Source: CAYSPU01 sp964432995
GTDB lineage: Bacteria > Verrucomicrobiota > Verrucomicrobiia > Limisphaerales > JAHDYP01
Reading direction: 5' to 3'
Assembly: GCA_964432995.1 (NCBI GenBank)
Contig: CAYSPU010000148.1
Span: 1 to 14,706, forward strand
Length of the DNA: 14,706 nucleotides
The position numbers and the translations under genes were made by a program. The notes under the pieces were generated by a model, which saw nothing but the letters and a program-made list of their open reading frames with translations, made no database searches and had not been told where the DNA came from. Positions 1 through 6,459 of the stretch are shown here, piece by piece (position 1 is the stretch's first letter; each line of letters begins with the position of its first letter).

Positions 1-980
1 GCGCGCAGCGCCGGCAGGTGCCGCGCCCGCTCCGCCAACGTCAGCCGCCGCCCGGACGGTCGTCTGGGTTTCGGACACTCCGACTCGGGCAGTGCGAGGG
101 CGCGATCGACAACCTCCCGCAATCGTTCCCGGCGCGAATGGCTCCAGCGGGCGGGCAGATGTCCCGCCAGCGGAGAGCCGGCCACCGCGGCTTGGGAGAT
201 GCCGATCAACGCGTCGTGCGACAGAATGAAAAACGGTGGCAGCGACGCCGTCCGGGCCTCCCGCTCCCGCCAGCGCCACACCTCGCGGAGCACGGCCAGA
301 CCCCGTCGATCCAGACGACTTGCCCCGCTCACCCGCCAGACCGTGTCGGGATCCTCCGCTCGTGGCTGGCTGGCGTCCCGAAGCAGCCGCCCGCACGCCT
401 CGCGGTGCCAGGCCGCGCGACCACGACTCTGCAGCTCCGCCTCCAGACGATCTGCCAGCGGCTTCAGATGTCGGGAATCGTTGCGCGCATACTCCGCCAT
501 GCGCATCGTCAGGGGGCGCCGCCCCCAGTTGGCTCGTTGATGCCCCTTCTCCAGGTGCACCCCAAGAAACTGCTCCACCAGCTTGTCCAAACCAAGAGCG
601 CTGTATCCCAGCAGCCGCGCCGCCAGCATCGTGTCGAACACCGCTGCCGGCACAAAGCCATACGTCCGATGCAACAGCCGCAGGTCATAGTCCGCCCCGT
701 GCAGAATCAGACGCCGGCCGTCCAGCGCCTCGATCAGCGGCCGCAGATCCAGCCCCGCCAGCGGGTCCACCAGCTCGTCACGCCCCGGAAGGCTCAACTG
801 CAACAGACAGAGCTTCTCCGGATACGCATGCAGACTGTCCGCTTCCGTGTCCATCGCCACCCACTCGGCCGCCCGCAGCGCCGTCAGCAGATCGTCCAAC
901 TCCCCCTGACAGTCCACCAGCCGGGGCGAAGCCCCGTCTGAACTCAACATCGAACTGCCGTTCGCGCCCTGCATAGACAT
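1..980 (-). CDS. rnd: Ribonuclease D (3' end off window)
   Basis: DEDDy-family 3'-5' exoribonuclease that trims tRNA precursors and other structured RNA 3' ends in the cytoplasm. The minus strand is open from the ATG at 980 through the left edge (326 full codons). Visible motifs are Exo I with D44/E46 (AMDTEAD), Exo II HGADYD with D99, and Exo III Y164-x3-D168 (EYARNDSRHL), all expected catalytic positions. A helical region from about residue 215 (LREVWRWREREA, then LPPFFILSHDAL) looks like the HRDC domain that follows the nuclease in this family. Family members are about 370-390 residues, so roughly 50-60 are missing. The start is uncertain: in-frame ATGs lie at 1022 (preceded by AGGA three bases away), 980, 974 and 950; 950-980 best fit the usual distance to Exo I. 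Divergent from the DUF5679 gene. Identification is secure; the start is not. Confidence 0.93.
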   Translation of the reverse strand, partial: MSMQGANGSSMLSSDGASPRLVDCQGELDDLLTALRAAEWVAMDTEADSLHAYPEKLCLLQLSLPGRDELVDPLAGLDLRPLIEALDGRRLILHGADYDLRLLHRTYGFVPAAVFDTMLAARLLGYSALGLDKLVEQFLGVHLEKGHQRANWGRRPLTMRMAEYARNDSRHLKPLADRLEAELQSRGRAAWHREACGRLLRDASQPRAEDPDTVWRVSGASRLDRRGLAVLREVWRWREREARTASLPPFFILSHDALIGISQAAVAGSPLAGHLPARWSHSRRERLREVVDRALALPESECPKPRRPSGRRLTLAERARHLPALR

Positions 981-1065
981 GATTCCGCAAACACCGCACC
1001 GCCACGACCCAGCCCAGCGCATCGTTCCTGACAAATCCGCTGGCGCTCGGCCGGCTCTGAGTTAA

Positions 1066-1084
1066 GCCCGAGGACCGTTCGGGC
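1066..1084. repeat. Short inverted repeat (hairpin)
   Basis: GCCCGA and TCGGGC form a perfect 6-bp stem with a 7-base loop. There is no T run on either side, so it is not a classic intrinsic terminator. It lies in the shared upstream region of rnd and the DUF5679 gene. It may be chance in GC-rich DNA. Confidence 0.4.
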
Positions 1085-1198
1085 GGAAGTGGAAACTGCG
1101 GGACCCGGCACCAGGAGAGGCTGAGGACCGGGGTTCATGCGTGTTATCCTATTGGGCATGAATGGCTTATGCCTCGAAATACAAGGGCATCTTCCCTG

Positions 1199-1228
1199 TT
1201 GACGCTCCTGTGGAGGGGTCCGTAAGCT
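1199..1228 (+). promoter_or_regulatory. Possible promoter for DUF5679-kinase pair
   Basis: TTGACG (five of six matches to the sigma70 -35 box) is followed after 18 bases by TAAGCT (three of six matches to the -10 box). Transcription from here would give a leader of about 50 bases before the ATG at 1285. The -10 match is poor, so this is only a candidate. Confidence 0.2.
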
Positions 1229-1284
1229 GGGTGCGGTTTTTTGGTTCAATCGGCGGTTCTGGCCGCCCACCCATTCTGAAACCT

Positions 1285-1473
1285 ATGCCTGAGGGATACT
1301 GCGTGAAATGCAAGGCGAAGAAGGAGATCGCCGATGCCGTGGAAGAAACAATGAAGAACGGCCGAAAGGCGATCAAAGGGCGTTGTCCAACGTGCGGCGT
1401 GGTGATGTTCAAGATCCTCGGAAGCAAACCGTCTTCCGAAACGGCGCCGACCGCGCCCCCGCCGGCGTCTTGA
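1285..1473 (+). CDS. Small zinc-ribbon protein, DUF5679 type
   Basis: A 62-residue protein that matches my memory of the DUF5679 family: an N-terminal YCVKCK, a central TMKNGR, and a second CPTCG followed by MFKI. Four cysteines (C6, C9, C34, C37) in two CxxC pairs should bind one zinc ion. The C-terminus is a Pro/Ala/Ser-rich tail without evident fold. The molecular role of the family is unknown; family members are often annotated only by the domain. The ATG at 1285 is chosen because the conserved family start follows it directly, although no Shine-Dalgarno is visible. It lies 26 bases upstream of the nucleoside diphosphate kinase gene on the same strand, so the two are probably co-transcribed. 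Confidence 0.82.
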   Translation: MPEGYCVKCKAKKEIADAVEETMKNGRKAIKGRCPTCGVVMFKILGSKPSSETAPTAPPPAS

Positions 1474-1499
1474 TCGACCTTTGCCATCGCTCTCCGTCT

Positions 1500-2678
1500 A
1501 TGCCCCAGGAACTTGCCTACGTCATCATCACGCCCTATTCCTTGCACAAGTCGCGCACGGGGGGGATTCTGGCTCGTTTGATCAGCCGCACCGGTCTCGA
1601 CCTGGCAGCAGCCCGGATGTTCGGCCCCGGCAGTCAACTCGTCGAGGAGTATTCTCAGACCGCAGTCTCGGCGAACGACCCGCAGGATCGCCGCATCCAG
1701 GAGCTGATTCGGGACTACATTCGACGGAATCTGGCCCCGGATCCGAGGACAGGCCGGCGTCGACGCGTCATGATGCTGGTCTTCCGCGGTGAAGACGCCG
1801 TGCGCCGGATTCGGTCGGTTGTGGGACATCTACACCCGGATCGCCGGGGCGGGGAGACCATCCGCGACACGTATGGGGACCTCATTCTCGAGGAAGACAA
1901 CACGGTGGGGTATTTCGAACCGGCGGTCCTGGCCGCGCCCACGCGCGACGAAGCCGAGGTCAAGCTCAAGCTCTGGGCGCGGTATGCGGAGACGGACGGC
2001 GGCCTGCTGGAGAACGTCATCACCTATCCCCCCGGCGAGGTTCCCGAGCGAACGCTGGTTCTCATCAAGCCGGACAACTTCCGGTTCCCCACCGGCCGGC
2101 CGGGGAACATGATCGATTTCTTCTCCCGCACCGGATTGTTCATCGTGGCCATCCACGTGCATCAGATGAGCACCGCCGAAGCCCTCGAGTTCTACGGGCC
2201 CGTCCGGGAGATCCTCCGCACCAAGCTCGTCGATTCCGTCGGCGCCAAGGCCAAGGTGATCCTCGACAAGGAGCTGGGCCTCGCCCTCCCGGCGGATACG
2301 GAGAAGACCCTGGGCCAACTGCTGGGGCCGCTCGTGGGCGAACAGCAGTTCGATAATATCGTGCGCTTCATGTCGGGCCGCAGCGCCGCGGAATGCGATC
2401 CCTCGGCCATGGACGAGCCCGGCACGCAGAAGTGCATCGCGCTCGTTTACGAAGGGCATCAGGCGGTGCGCAAAATCCGCGACGTTCTCGGCCCCACCGA
2501 TCCTTCGAAAGCCCCGCCGGGATCGATCCGACGCGAGTTCGGCTCGAACATCATGGTCAACGCCGCGCATGCCAGCGATTCCGTTCAGAACGCGCAGCGT
2601 GAAATGCGCATCGTCGGGGTCGGCCGGGAAAACAAGTTCCAGCAGTTGGTCCGCGAGACGTTTGGCGGCCTCACCTAG
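1500..2678 (+). CDS. ndk: Tandem-domain nucleoside diphosphate kinase
   Basis: Transfers the gamma-phosphate from ATP to nucleoside diphosphates through a phosphohistidine, balancing NTP and dNTP pools. At 392 residues it is more than twice the usual ~140-150. Two kinase-like units are visible. Domain 1 (about 5-160) starts LAYVIITPYSLHKSRTGGIL and has ETIRDTYGD, but the segment where NxxHxSDS should follow reads EDNTVGYFEPAV (132-143), with no histidine. Domain 2 (about 183-392) starts ERTLVLIKPDNF and keeps PPGSIRREFG and NAAHASDS with the expected catalytic H357. Domain 2 also carries extra sequence: roughly 45 residues after FY231-232 and about 16 after MSGR. Activity should therefore reside in domain 2, with domain 1 structural or regulatory (inference). 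The ATG at 1500 directly precedes domain 1; no Shine-Dalgarno is visible. The stop overlaps the convergent Nudix gene stop. Confidence 0.9.
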   Translation: MPQELAYVIITPYSLHKSRTGGILARLISRTGLDLAAARMFGPGSQLVEEYSQTAVSANDPQDRRIQELIRDYIRRNLAPDPRTGRRRRVMMLVFRGEDAVRRIRSVVGHLHPDRRGGETIRDTYGDLILEEDNTVGYFEPAVLAAPTRDEAEVKLKLWARYAETDGGLLENVITYPPGEVPERTLVLIKPDNFRFPTGRPGNMIDFFSRTGLFIVAIHVHQMSTAEALEFYGPVREILRTKLVDSVGAKAKVILDKELGLALPADTEKTLGQLLGPLVGEQQFDNIVRFMSGRSAAECDPSAMDEPGTQKCIALVYEGHQAVRKIRDVLGPTDPSKAPPGSIRREFGSNIMVNAAHASDSVQNAQREMRIVGVGRENKFQQLVRETFGGLT

Positions 2679-3190
2679 TGTGTCGTCCCGCAAGGGCCTG
2701 GCGGTTCGTTGCGCCCCACCTCCCACAGCGACCGGTCGGCGCTCAGCCGCTGGAGCAGCCGAGCATCCGCCGGAGGAAACTGGAAGCCGGCCAACTCCTC
2801 GCGCAACACCCAGGCCAGGGCGCTGCAGCCGATCGCCCGGGGCTCGTGCCGCAGCCAAGTGCAGAGGAAGAACCGCAGCCGCACCGTGCGGTCCGGGTAG
2901 GCATGGGTGATCTCGGCCAGCAACCGCCCCACGCGCACCTCCATCCCCAGTTCCTCCCGAAGCTCACGCCGCAGGCACTCTTCGTAACTCTCCTCGGAAT
3001 GCCGTTTTCCTCCGGGGAATTCCCATAGCCCGCCCTGGTGGTCTTCCGGACGCCGCTGGGTGATGAGCAAGCGCCCGCCGCGGAAGACCAAACCGGCCGC
3101 CACCTCGAGCGCGCCGGCTCCCGATGCTTCCGCCGGGCCGCCCGGCACGGAAAGCCGTTCACCGCCCGATGCTCTTGTAGAGAAATCCAT
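2675..3190 (-). CDS. MutT-type Nudix hydrolase
   Basis: Nudix pyrophosphohydrolase, most likely an 8-oxo-dGTP diphosphatase that cleans oxidised nucleotides from the pool. The Nudix box is complete at about residues 61-83: G-x5-E-x7-RELREELGM, with the metal-binding glutamates present. It is preceded by LITQRR and WEFPGGK, and the C-terminus has LAWVLREEL and FPPADARLLQRL, all typical of MutT and of the related MutY C-terminal domain. The core starts near residue 28 (ALEVAAGLVF), leaving a 27-residue N-terminal extension that may not be real. The ATG at 3190 has GGAG 7-10 bases upstream and overlaps the end of the UDP-glucose dehydrogenase gene by 32 bases, which suggests translational coupling; a later GTG start would remove the overlap. 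Its stop shares the bases CTAG with the convergent kinase stop. Exact substrate is inferred. Confidence 0.85.
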   Translation of the reverse strand: MDFSTRASGGERLSVPGGPAEASGAGALEVAAGLVFRGGRLLITQRRPEDHQGGLWEFPGGKRHSEESYEECLRRELREELGMEVRVGRLLAEITHAYPDRTVRLRFFLCTWLRHEPRAIGCSALAWVLREELAGFQFPPADARLLQRLSADRSLWEVGRNEPPGPCGTTH

Positions 3191-4451
3191 GCCGCTCCAT
3201 CTCCGCCGGATCGAACAAGTTCCGACCGTCGAACAGGATCGGATGCGTCATCACCTGCCGCGCGCGCTCCAGGTCCAGCCCGGCGAACTCCGGCCATTCG
3301 GTCGCCACCACCAGCGCATCGCAACCCTCGGCTACCGCCTGCAGGTCCTCCACGTAGGTCACCTCCGGGAGCACCAGCCGCGCCTTCGGCATCGCCTTCG
3401 GATCGTGCACGCGCAGCACCGCTCCCATCTGCAACAAGCGCTGGCAGAGCTCGATGGCCGGAGACATCCGCACGTCGTCCGTGTTCTGCTTGAAGGCCAG
3501 CCCGAGGACGCCGATCTTCTTGTCCTTCACAACCCAGAGGGTGTCGGCGATCTTTTTAACGAAGCGATCCATCTGCCGGGCGTTGATCCGCTGCACCTCG
3601 CGGAGCAAACCAAAGTCGTAGCCGAGGTCCTCGGCGATCTTGATGAACGCGCTGAGATCCTTGGGGAAACAGCTCCCGCCGAAGCCGAGCGAGGCATCGA
3701 GGAATCGGCGCCCGATGCGGACGTCCATGCCCATCCCGTTGGCCACCTCCTGCACATTGGCGCCGGTGGCCTCGCAGATGACCGACACCGCGTTGATGTA
3801 GGAGATCTTCAGGGCCAGGAATGAGTTCGCCGCGTGCTTGATCAACTCGGCCGAGTGAATGTCCGTGACCACCAGCGGCGCGTCCAACGGGCGATACACC
3901 TCCCGCATCGCCGCCACCGGCCGCGGCGAAGGCACCCCCACCACCACCCGGTCCGGCCTCAGGAAGTCTTCCACCGCAAAACCCTCGCGCAGGAACTCCG
4001 GGTTCGAAACGACGTCAACGTCCACTTTGGACTTGCTGTAGCGCTTGANNNNNNNNNNGGCGACCTTCTCGCCCGTCCGCACCGGAACCGTGCTCTTGTC
4101 GACCACGATGCGGTAGCCGGTCAGGCAGGCGGCGATTTCCCGCGCCACCCCCTCGATGAAGCTGAGATCGACCGATCCGTCGGGATGGGGCGGCGTGGGC
4201 ACCGCAATGAAGATGATCGCCGCATTCTCGACCGCCTCGGCGATGCTCGTCGTGAAACGGAGCCGTCCCGCCTCCGCATTCTTGCGGACCAACTCCTCGA
4301 GGCCGGGCTCGTAGATGGGCATGCCGCCGGCTCGCAGAAGCTCCACCTTGGCGGCATCACTGTCCACGCAGATGACGTGGTGCCCCATCTCGGCGAAGCA
4401 GGTGCCGGTCACCAAACCCACATACCCCGTTCCAATGATGGCCAGCTTCAT
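3159..4451 (-). CDS. ugd: UDP-glucose 6-dehydrogenase
   Basis: Oxidises UDP-glucose to UDP-glucuronate with two NAD+, feeding capsule, exopolysaccharide and glycan synthesis. The 430-residue length is normal. It shows the NAD-binding GTGYVG at 7-12, D30 ending the second strand, VPTPPHPDGSVD (84-95), STVPV-TGEKV (120-130), NPEFLREGFA (150-159), the central ELIKHAANSFLALKISYIN with K205, and the catalytic GFGGSCFPKD with C261. The C-terminal UDP-binding part contains GLAFKQNTDDVRMSPA and DPKAM. The start at 4451 gives the standard MKLAIIGTG N-terminus and has GGGG seven bases upstream; the open frame extends far upstream but overlaps the TPR gene and is not coding. Ten undetermined bases remove residues 132-135 without breaking the frame. 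The product may supply sugar nucleotides for surface polysaccharide; the GT2 enzyme nearby points the same way. Confidence 0.95.
   Translation of the reverse strand: MKLAIIGTGYVGLVTGTCFAEMGHHVICVDSDAAKVELLRAGGMPIYEPGLEELVRKNAEAGRLRFTTSIAEAVENAAIIFIAVPTPPHPDGSVDLSFIEGVAREIAACLTGYRIVVDKSTVPVRTGEKVAXXXXKRYSKSKVDVDVVSNPEFLREGFAVEDFLRPDRVVVGVPSPRPVAAMREVYRPLDAPLVVTDIHSAELIKHAANSFLALKISYINAVSVICEATGANVQEVANGMGMDVRIGRRFLDASLGFGGSCFPKDLSAFIKIAEDLGYDFGLLREVQRINARQMDRFVKKIADTLWVVKDKKIGVLGLAFKQNTDDVRMSPAIELCQRLLQMGAVLRVHDPKAMPKARLVLPEVTYVEDLQAVAEGCDALVVATEWPEFAGLDLERARQVMTHPILFDGRNLFDPAEMERHGFLYKSIGR
4049..4058. other. Assembly gap (10 N) inside ugd
   Basis: Ten consecutive N characters fall in the middle of the UDP-glucose dehydrogenase gene, in the helix after STVPV-TGEKV. 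The downstream frame continues correctly, and the number of missing residues (about four) agrees with the usual family spacing, so the gap size looks right. This indicates a draft or scaffolded assembly. Confidence 0.98.
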
Positions 4452-4507
4452 GATCCCCAGACGGGCGGCTCCATCGGGAACAAGGCCGCTGCAGCCATGC
4501 CCGCCGT

Positions 4508-5236
4508 TCAGGGCACCGCCGCGTTCGTCAACGCCCCCGGCGCTCCCGCCAGCGGCGCCGCGGCCGCCGGCGCATTCGTCGGCACCAGTTCCGGATGGCG
4601 CGAAAGAAGATTCTCGCGACGCATGAGGGCTTCCGAACTCCAGCCCGACACCAGGCGGTTGGTCATCTCGTTGTAGGTGCGCAACGCCTGGGCGAACTCG
4701 CCGCGCGCCTCCTGGAGCCCCGCCAGCGCCAGCTTGGCCTGCCCGGCCGCCGCCGAACTCGCGTGGCGCGTCACCACGTCCTGATACGCCGCCAACGCCT
4801 CGTTGGTCTTCCCCAGGGCATCCAGACACACTGCCATGCCGTAGGCCGCCGTCCCCGCCAGGTTGTCGCTCCCCAACGACGCCTGCGCCTTCTCGAACTG
4901 AGCCTGCGCTTCGGCATACTTCCCTTCCCGGTACAAAGCCTCGGCCCCCAGCAACAGCGCCCGCCTCGCCGCCTTCGTTCCCGAATACTGCTCCCCGACC
5001 TTGAGGAAGTCGCCCGCTGCCGGACGGCGGGACTCGCCGGACAGCGACGCCCCCGCGACGGCGAGCAAGGCGGCGTTGGCCTTGCGCTCCTGCGCCTCGG
5101 CGTGCGTGCGATACACCGCGATGACAGACGCCACCACGGCGACCACCCCGGCCCCCACCAGCAAGCGTTTCTTGTTGACCTCCAGCCAGGCCAAAAACTC
5201 AATCGATCGTGTTGACTCGGTCCCTTCAGGATTCAT
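4508..5236 (-). CDS. Membrane-anchored TPR protein (YfgM-like)
   Basis: A 242-residue protein with a short N-terminal cytoplasmic tail, one transmembrane helix at about 25-42 (LLVGAGVVAVVASVIAVY) after NKKR, and a periplasmic part made of TPR-like helical pairs. Repeats are visible around ALLLGAEALYREGKYAEAQ (about 93-111), YGMAVCLDALGKTNEALAAY and GLQEARGEFAQALRTYNEM. The C-terminus is an Ala/Pro-rich low-complexity tail. The layout resembles YfgM-type proteins, which associate with the SecYEG translocon in E. coli, but TPR proteins with one anchor are common and the role here is unproven. It is the first gene of the minus-strand group, 56 bases before ugd. No strong Shine-Dalgarno precedes the ATG at 5236. 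It diverges from the mannosyltransferase gene across 128 bases. Confidence 0.8.
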   Translation of the reverse strand: MNPEGTESTRSIEFLAWLEVNKKRLLVGAGVVAVVASVIAVYRTHAEAQERKANAALLAVAGASLSGESRRPAAGDFLKVGEQYSGTKAARRALLLGAEALYREGKYAEAQAQFEKAQASLGSDNLAGTAAYGMAVCLDALGKTNEALAAYQDVVTRHASSAAAGQAKLALAGLQEARGEFAQALRTYNEMTNRLVSGWSSEALMRRENLLSRHPELVPTNAPAAAAPLAGAPGALTNAAVP

Positions 5237-5364
5237 ACGAGACCGCAGATCATTGAGTTGAACGTCAAAAAGGCAAGCCGGAAATCACGAAACTCCCGCC
5301 GCGCACGAAGCTTGGACTTGTCGACTCCCGACCCGAACGGCATGTTGCAGCCAAGAACGCCGAC

Positions 5365-6126
5365 ATGAATCGCGCCCTGGTCATCGTGCCGACCTACAAT
5401 GAGCGGGAGAACCTGCCTGCTCTCGCGGCCCGCGTGCTGGCGCTTCCGACCCCCGTGGACCTGCTCGTCGTGGATGACCGCTCGCCGGACGGCACCGGGG
5501 AACTGGCGGACGAACTCGCCCGCGCTCACCGCCAGATGCACGTCCTCCACCGGGCCGCCAAGAACGGCCTCGGACGCGCCTACTGCGATGGCTTCGCCTG
5601 GGCCCTGGCCCGGAACTACGAGTTCGTCCTGGAAATGGACGGCGATTTTTCCCACAACCCCGATGATATTCCCCGTTTCCTCGAGGCGGCCCGGGAGGCG
5701 GACCTCGTGCTGGGCAGCCGCTACTGCAACGGCATTCGAGTCATCAACTGGCCGTTGGGCCGCCTCATGCTGAGTATGAGCGCAGCCCAATACGTGCGGC
5801 GCATCACCGGCATGCCGTTCACCGATCCCACCGGCGGATTCAAGTGCTTCCGCCGAACCACGCTCGAAGCCATCGACCTGAGCCGCATCCGTTCGAACGG
5901 CTACAGCTTCCAGATCGAGATGACGCACCTGGTCTGGCGCCGCGGGCTCCGCGTCGTGGAGGTGCCCATCATCTTCACGGACCGCTACCAGGGCACCTCC
6001 AAGATGTCCGGTCACATCGTGCGCGAAGCCCTGGCAATGGTCTGGCGGCTCCTGGCCCAAAACGGCTTCCGCCGATCGCCGCGTCCGGCAACCGACATCG
6101 CCCCACCCCCACGATCCGCCCCGTGA
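5365..6126 (+). CDS. Polyprenol monophosphomannose synthase-like GT2
   Basis: Glycosyltransferase family 2 enzyme of the dolichol-phosphate mannose synthase (DPM1/Ppm1) subgroup, expected to move mannose or a similar sugar from a nucleotide donor to polyprenyl phosphate on the cytoplasmic face of the membrane. At 253 residues it is the soluble, single-domain type without C-terminal membrane helices. Motifs seen are VPTYNERENL (8-17), VVDDRSPDGTG (35-45), the metal-binding EMDGDFSHNP with D92 and D94, DPTGGFKCF (154-162), SFQIEM (181-186) and RYQGTSKMS (207-215), the last two typical of the subgroup. The C-terminal tail is Pro/Arg-rich. The ATG at 5365 fits the conserved start of the GT-A fold; only a weak AAGAA lies upstream. 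It is divergent from the TPR-ugd group and stands alone. Donor and acceptor are inferred from the family. Confidence 0.9.
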   Translation: MNRALVIVPTYNERENLPALAARVLALPTPVDLLVVDDRSPDGTGELADELARAHRQMHVLHRAAKNGLGRAYCDGFAWALARNYEFVLEMDGDFSHNPDDIPRFLEAAREADLVLGSRYCNGIRVINWPLGRLMLSMSAAQYVRRITGMPFTDPTGGFKCFRRTTLEAIDLSRIRSNGYSFQIEMTHLVWRRGLRVVEVPIIFTDRYQGTSKMSGHIVREALAMVWRLLAQNGFRRSPRPATDIAPPPRSAP

Positions 6127-6148
6127 GAATCCGGGCGTCAGAATTTGC

Positions 6149-6177
6149 TTGAGCGCCCCGCCGCCGCTGCCGATAGT
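6149..6177 (+). promoter_or_regulatory. Promoter-like -35/-10 pair
   Basis: TTGAGC (four of six matches to TTGACA) and GATAGT (four of six to TATAAT) are separated by exactly 17 bases. A start near 6184 would give a leader of about 275 bases before rarA, so it may serve that operon or a leader RNA. Statistical support from one site is weak. Confidence 0.27.
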
Positions 6178-6215
6178 GCATCCGGATACAGAACGAGGGT
6201 GGCCGCCGGGGCGCT
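6152..6215. repeat. GC-rich inverted repeat around the promoter-like site
   Basis: AGCGCCCCG (6152-6160) is the exact reverse complement of CGGGGCGCT (6207-6215), a 9-bp stem with 46 intervening bases that include the -10-like GATAGT. It could be a distal terminator-like structure for the GT2 gene or a regulatory fold, but there is no T run. A chance match in GC-rich DNA remains possible. Confidence 0.4.
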
Positions 6216-6304
6216 GATCTTTGGAACTTGGAGTCAGGATTTGGATTTAACCCTGCCCATGCTCGTGATTCGGAACTTAGTCCTTGAACCGTAGTTATCC
6301 AAAC

Positions 6305-6316
6305 CTGGGGCCCCAG
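6305..6316. repeat. 12-bp perfect palindrome
   Basis: CTGGGGCCCCAG is a perfect 12-bp palindrome in the rarA upstream region. It could be a dimeric regulator's binding site. No second copy was noticed in the window. Confidence 0.35.
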
Positions 6317-6459
6317 TCGCGGGGATAGCCGACACGCCTTGACTGGACGTCGAAAGTCTCCGGGCGGGTTCCATTGTTGTTCCTCAAACGTTCAAAGGAA
6401 CTGTTGCACACGGCATTACGGTGGGGTTACTTGTCTCCGGCCACCGCGCCCGCCTGCCT

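Larger units (their letters stand above)
981..1284. other. Divergent intergenic region, rnd / DUF5679 gene
   Basis: About 300 bases between two divergent starts with no convincing gene. The plus-strand frame of the DUF5679 gene stays open back to an ATG at 1162, but the added 41 residues do not resemble the family, whose members begin near MPEGYC. It holds one short hairpin (1066-1084) and a weak promoter-like pair (about 1199-1228), described separately. The octamer GAGGACCG occurs twice (near 1071 and 1123). No recognisable riboswitch or structured RNA was seen by eye. Confidence 0.5.
6127..6459. other. Intergenic region upstream of rarA
   Basis: A 333-base stretch with noticeably lower GC than the flanking genes and no supported gene. 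The rarA frame is open back to a GTG at 6421, but the extra 13 residues do not look like family sequence. It contains a promoter-like pair (6149-6177), a long-range GC-rich inverted repeat around it, a 12-bp perfect palindrome (6305-6316) and two copies of GGAACTT (near 6222 and 6271). Presumably it holds the control signals for the rarA-rny operon. Confidence 0.5.

Noticed and set aside
18..976. Long plus-strand open frames at the left edge
   Set aside because: The minus strand encodes RNase D with all three exonuclease motifs; the plus-strand products are Arg/Pro/Gln-rich shadows.
1020..1160. Possible structured RNA (6S, SRP or RNase P type)
   Set aside because: No diagnostic conserved motif of these RNAs was found, only a 6-bp hairpin.
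1162..1284. Longer start for the DUF5679 protein
   Set aside because: The 41 additional residues do not resemble the family and the known family start is at 1285.
1830..2858. A 342-codon open frame on the minus strand
   Set aside because: It is antisense to the nucleoside diphosphate kinase and has no recognisable motif, whereas the kinase frame does.
4452..4829. N-terminal extension of the UDP-glucose dehydrogenase frame
   Set aside because: The conserved start MKLAIIGTG begins at 4451. The upstream part is Gly/Arg-rich and overlaps the TPR gene in another frame.
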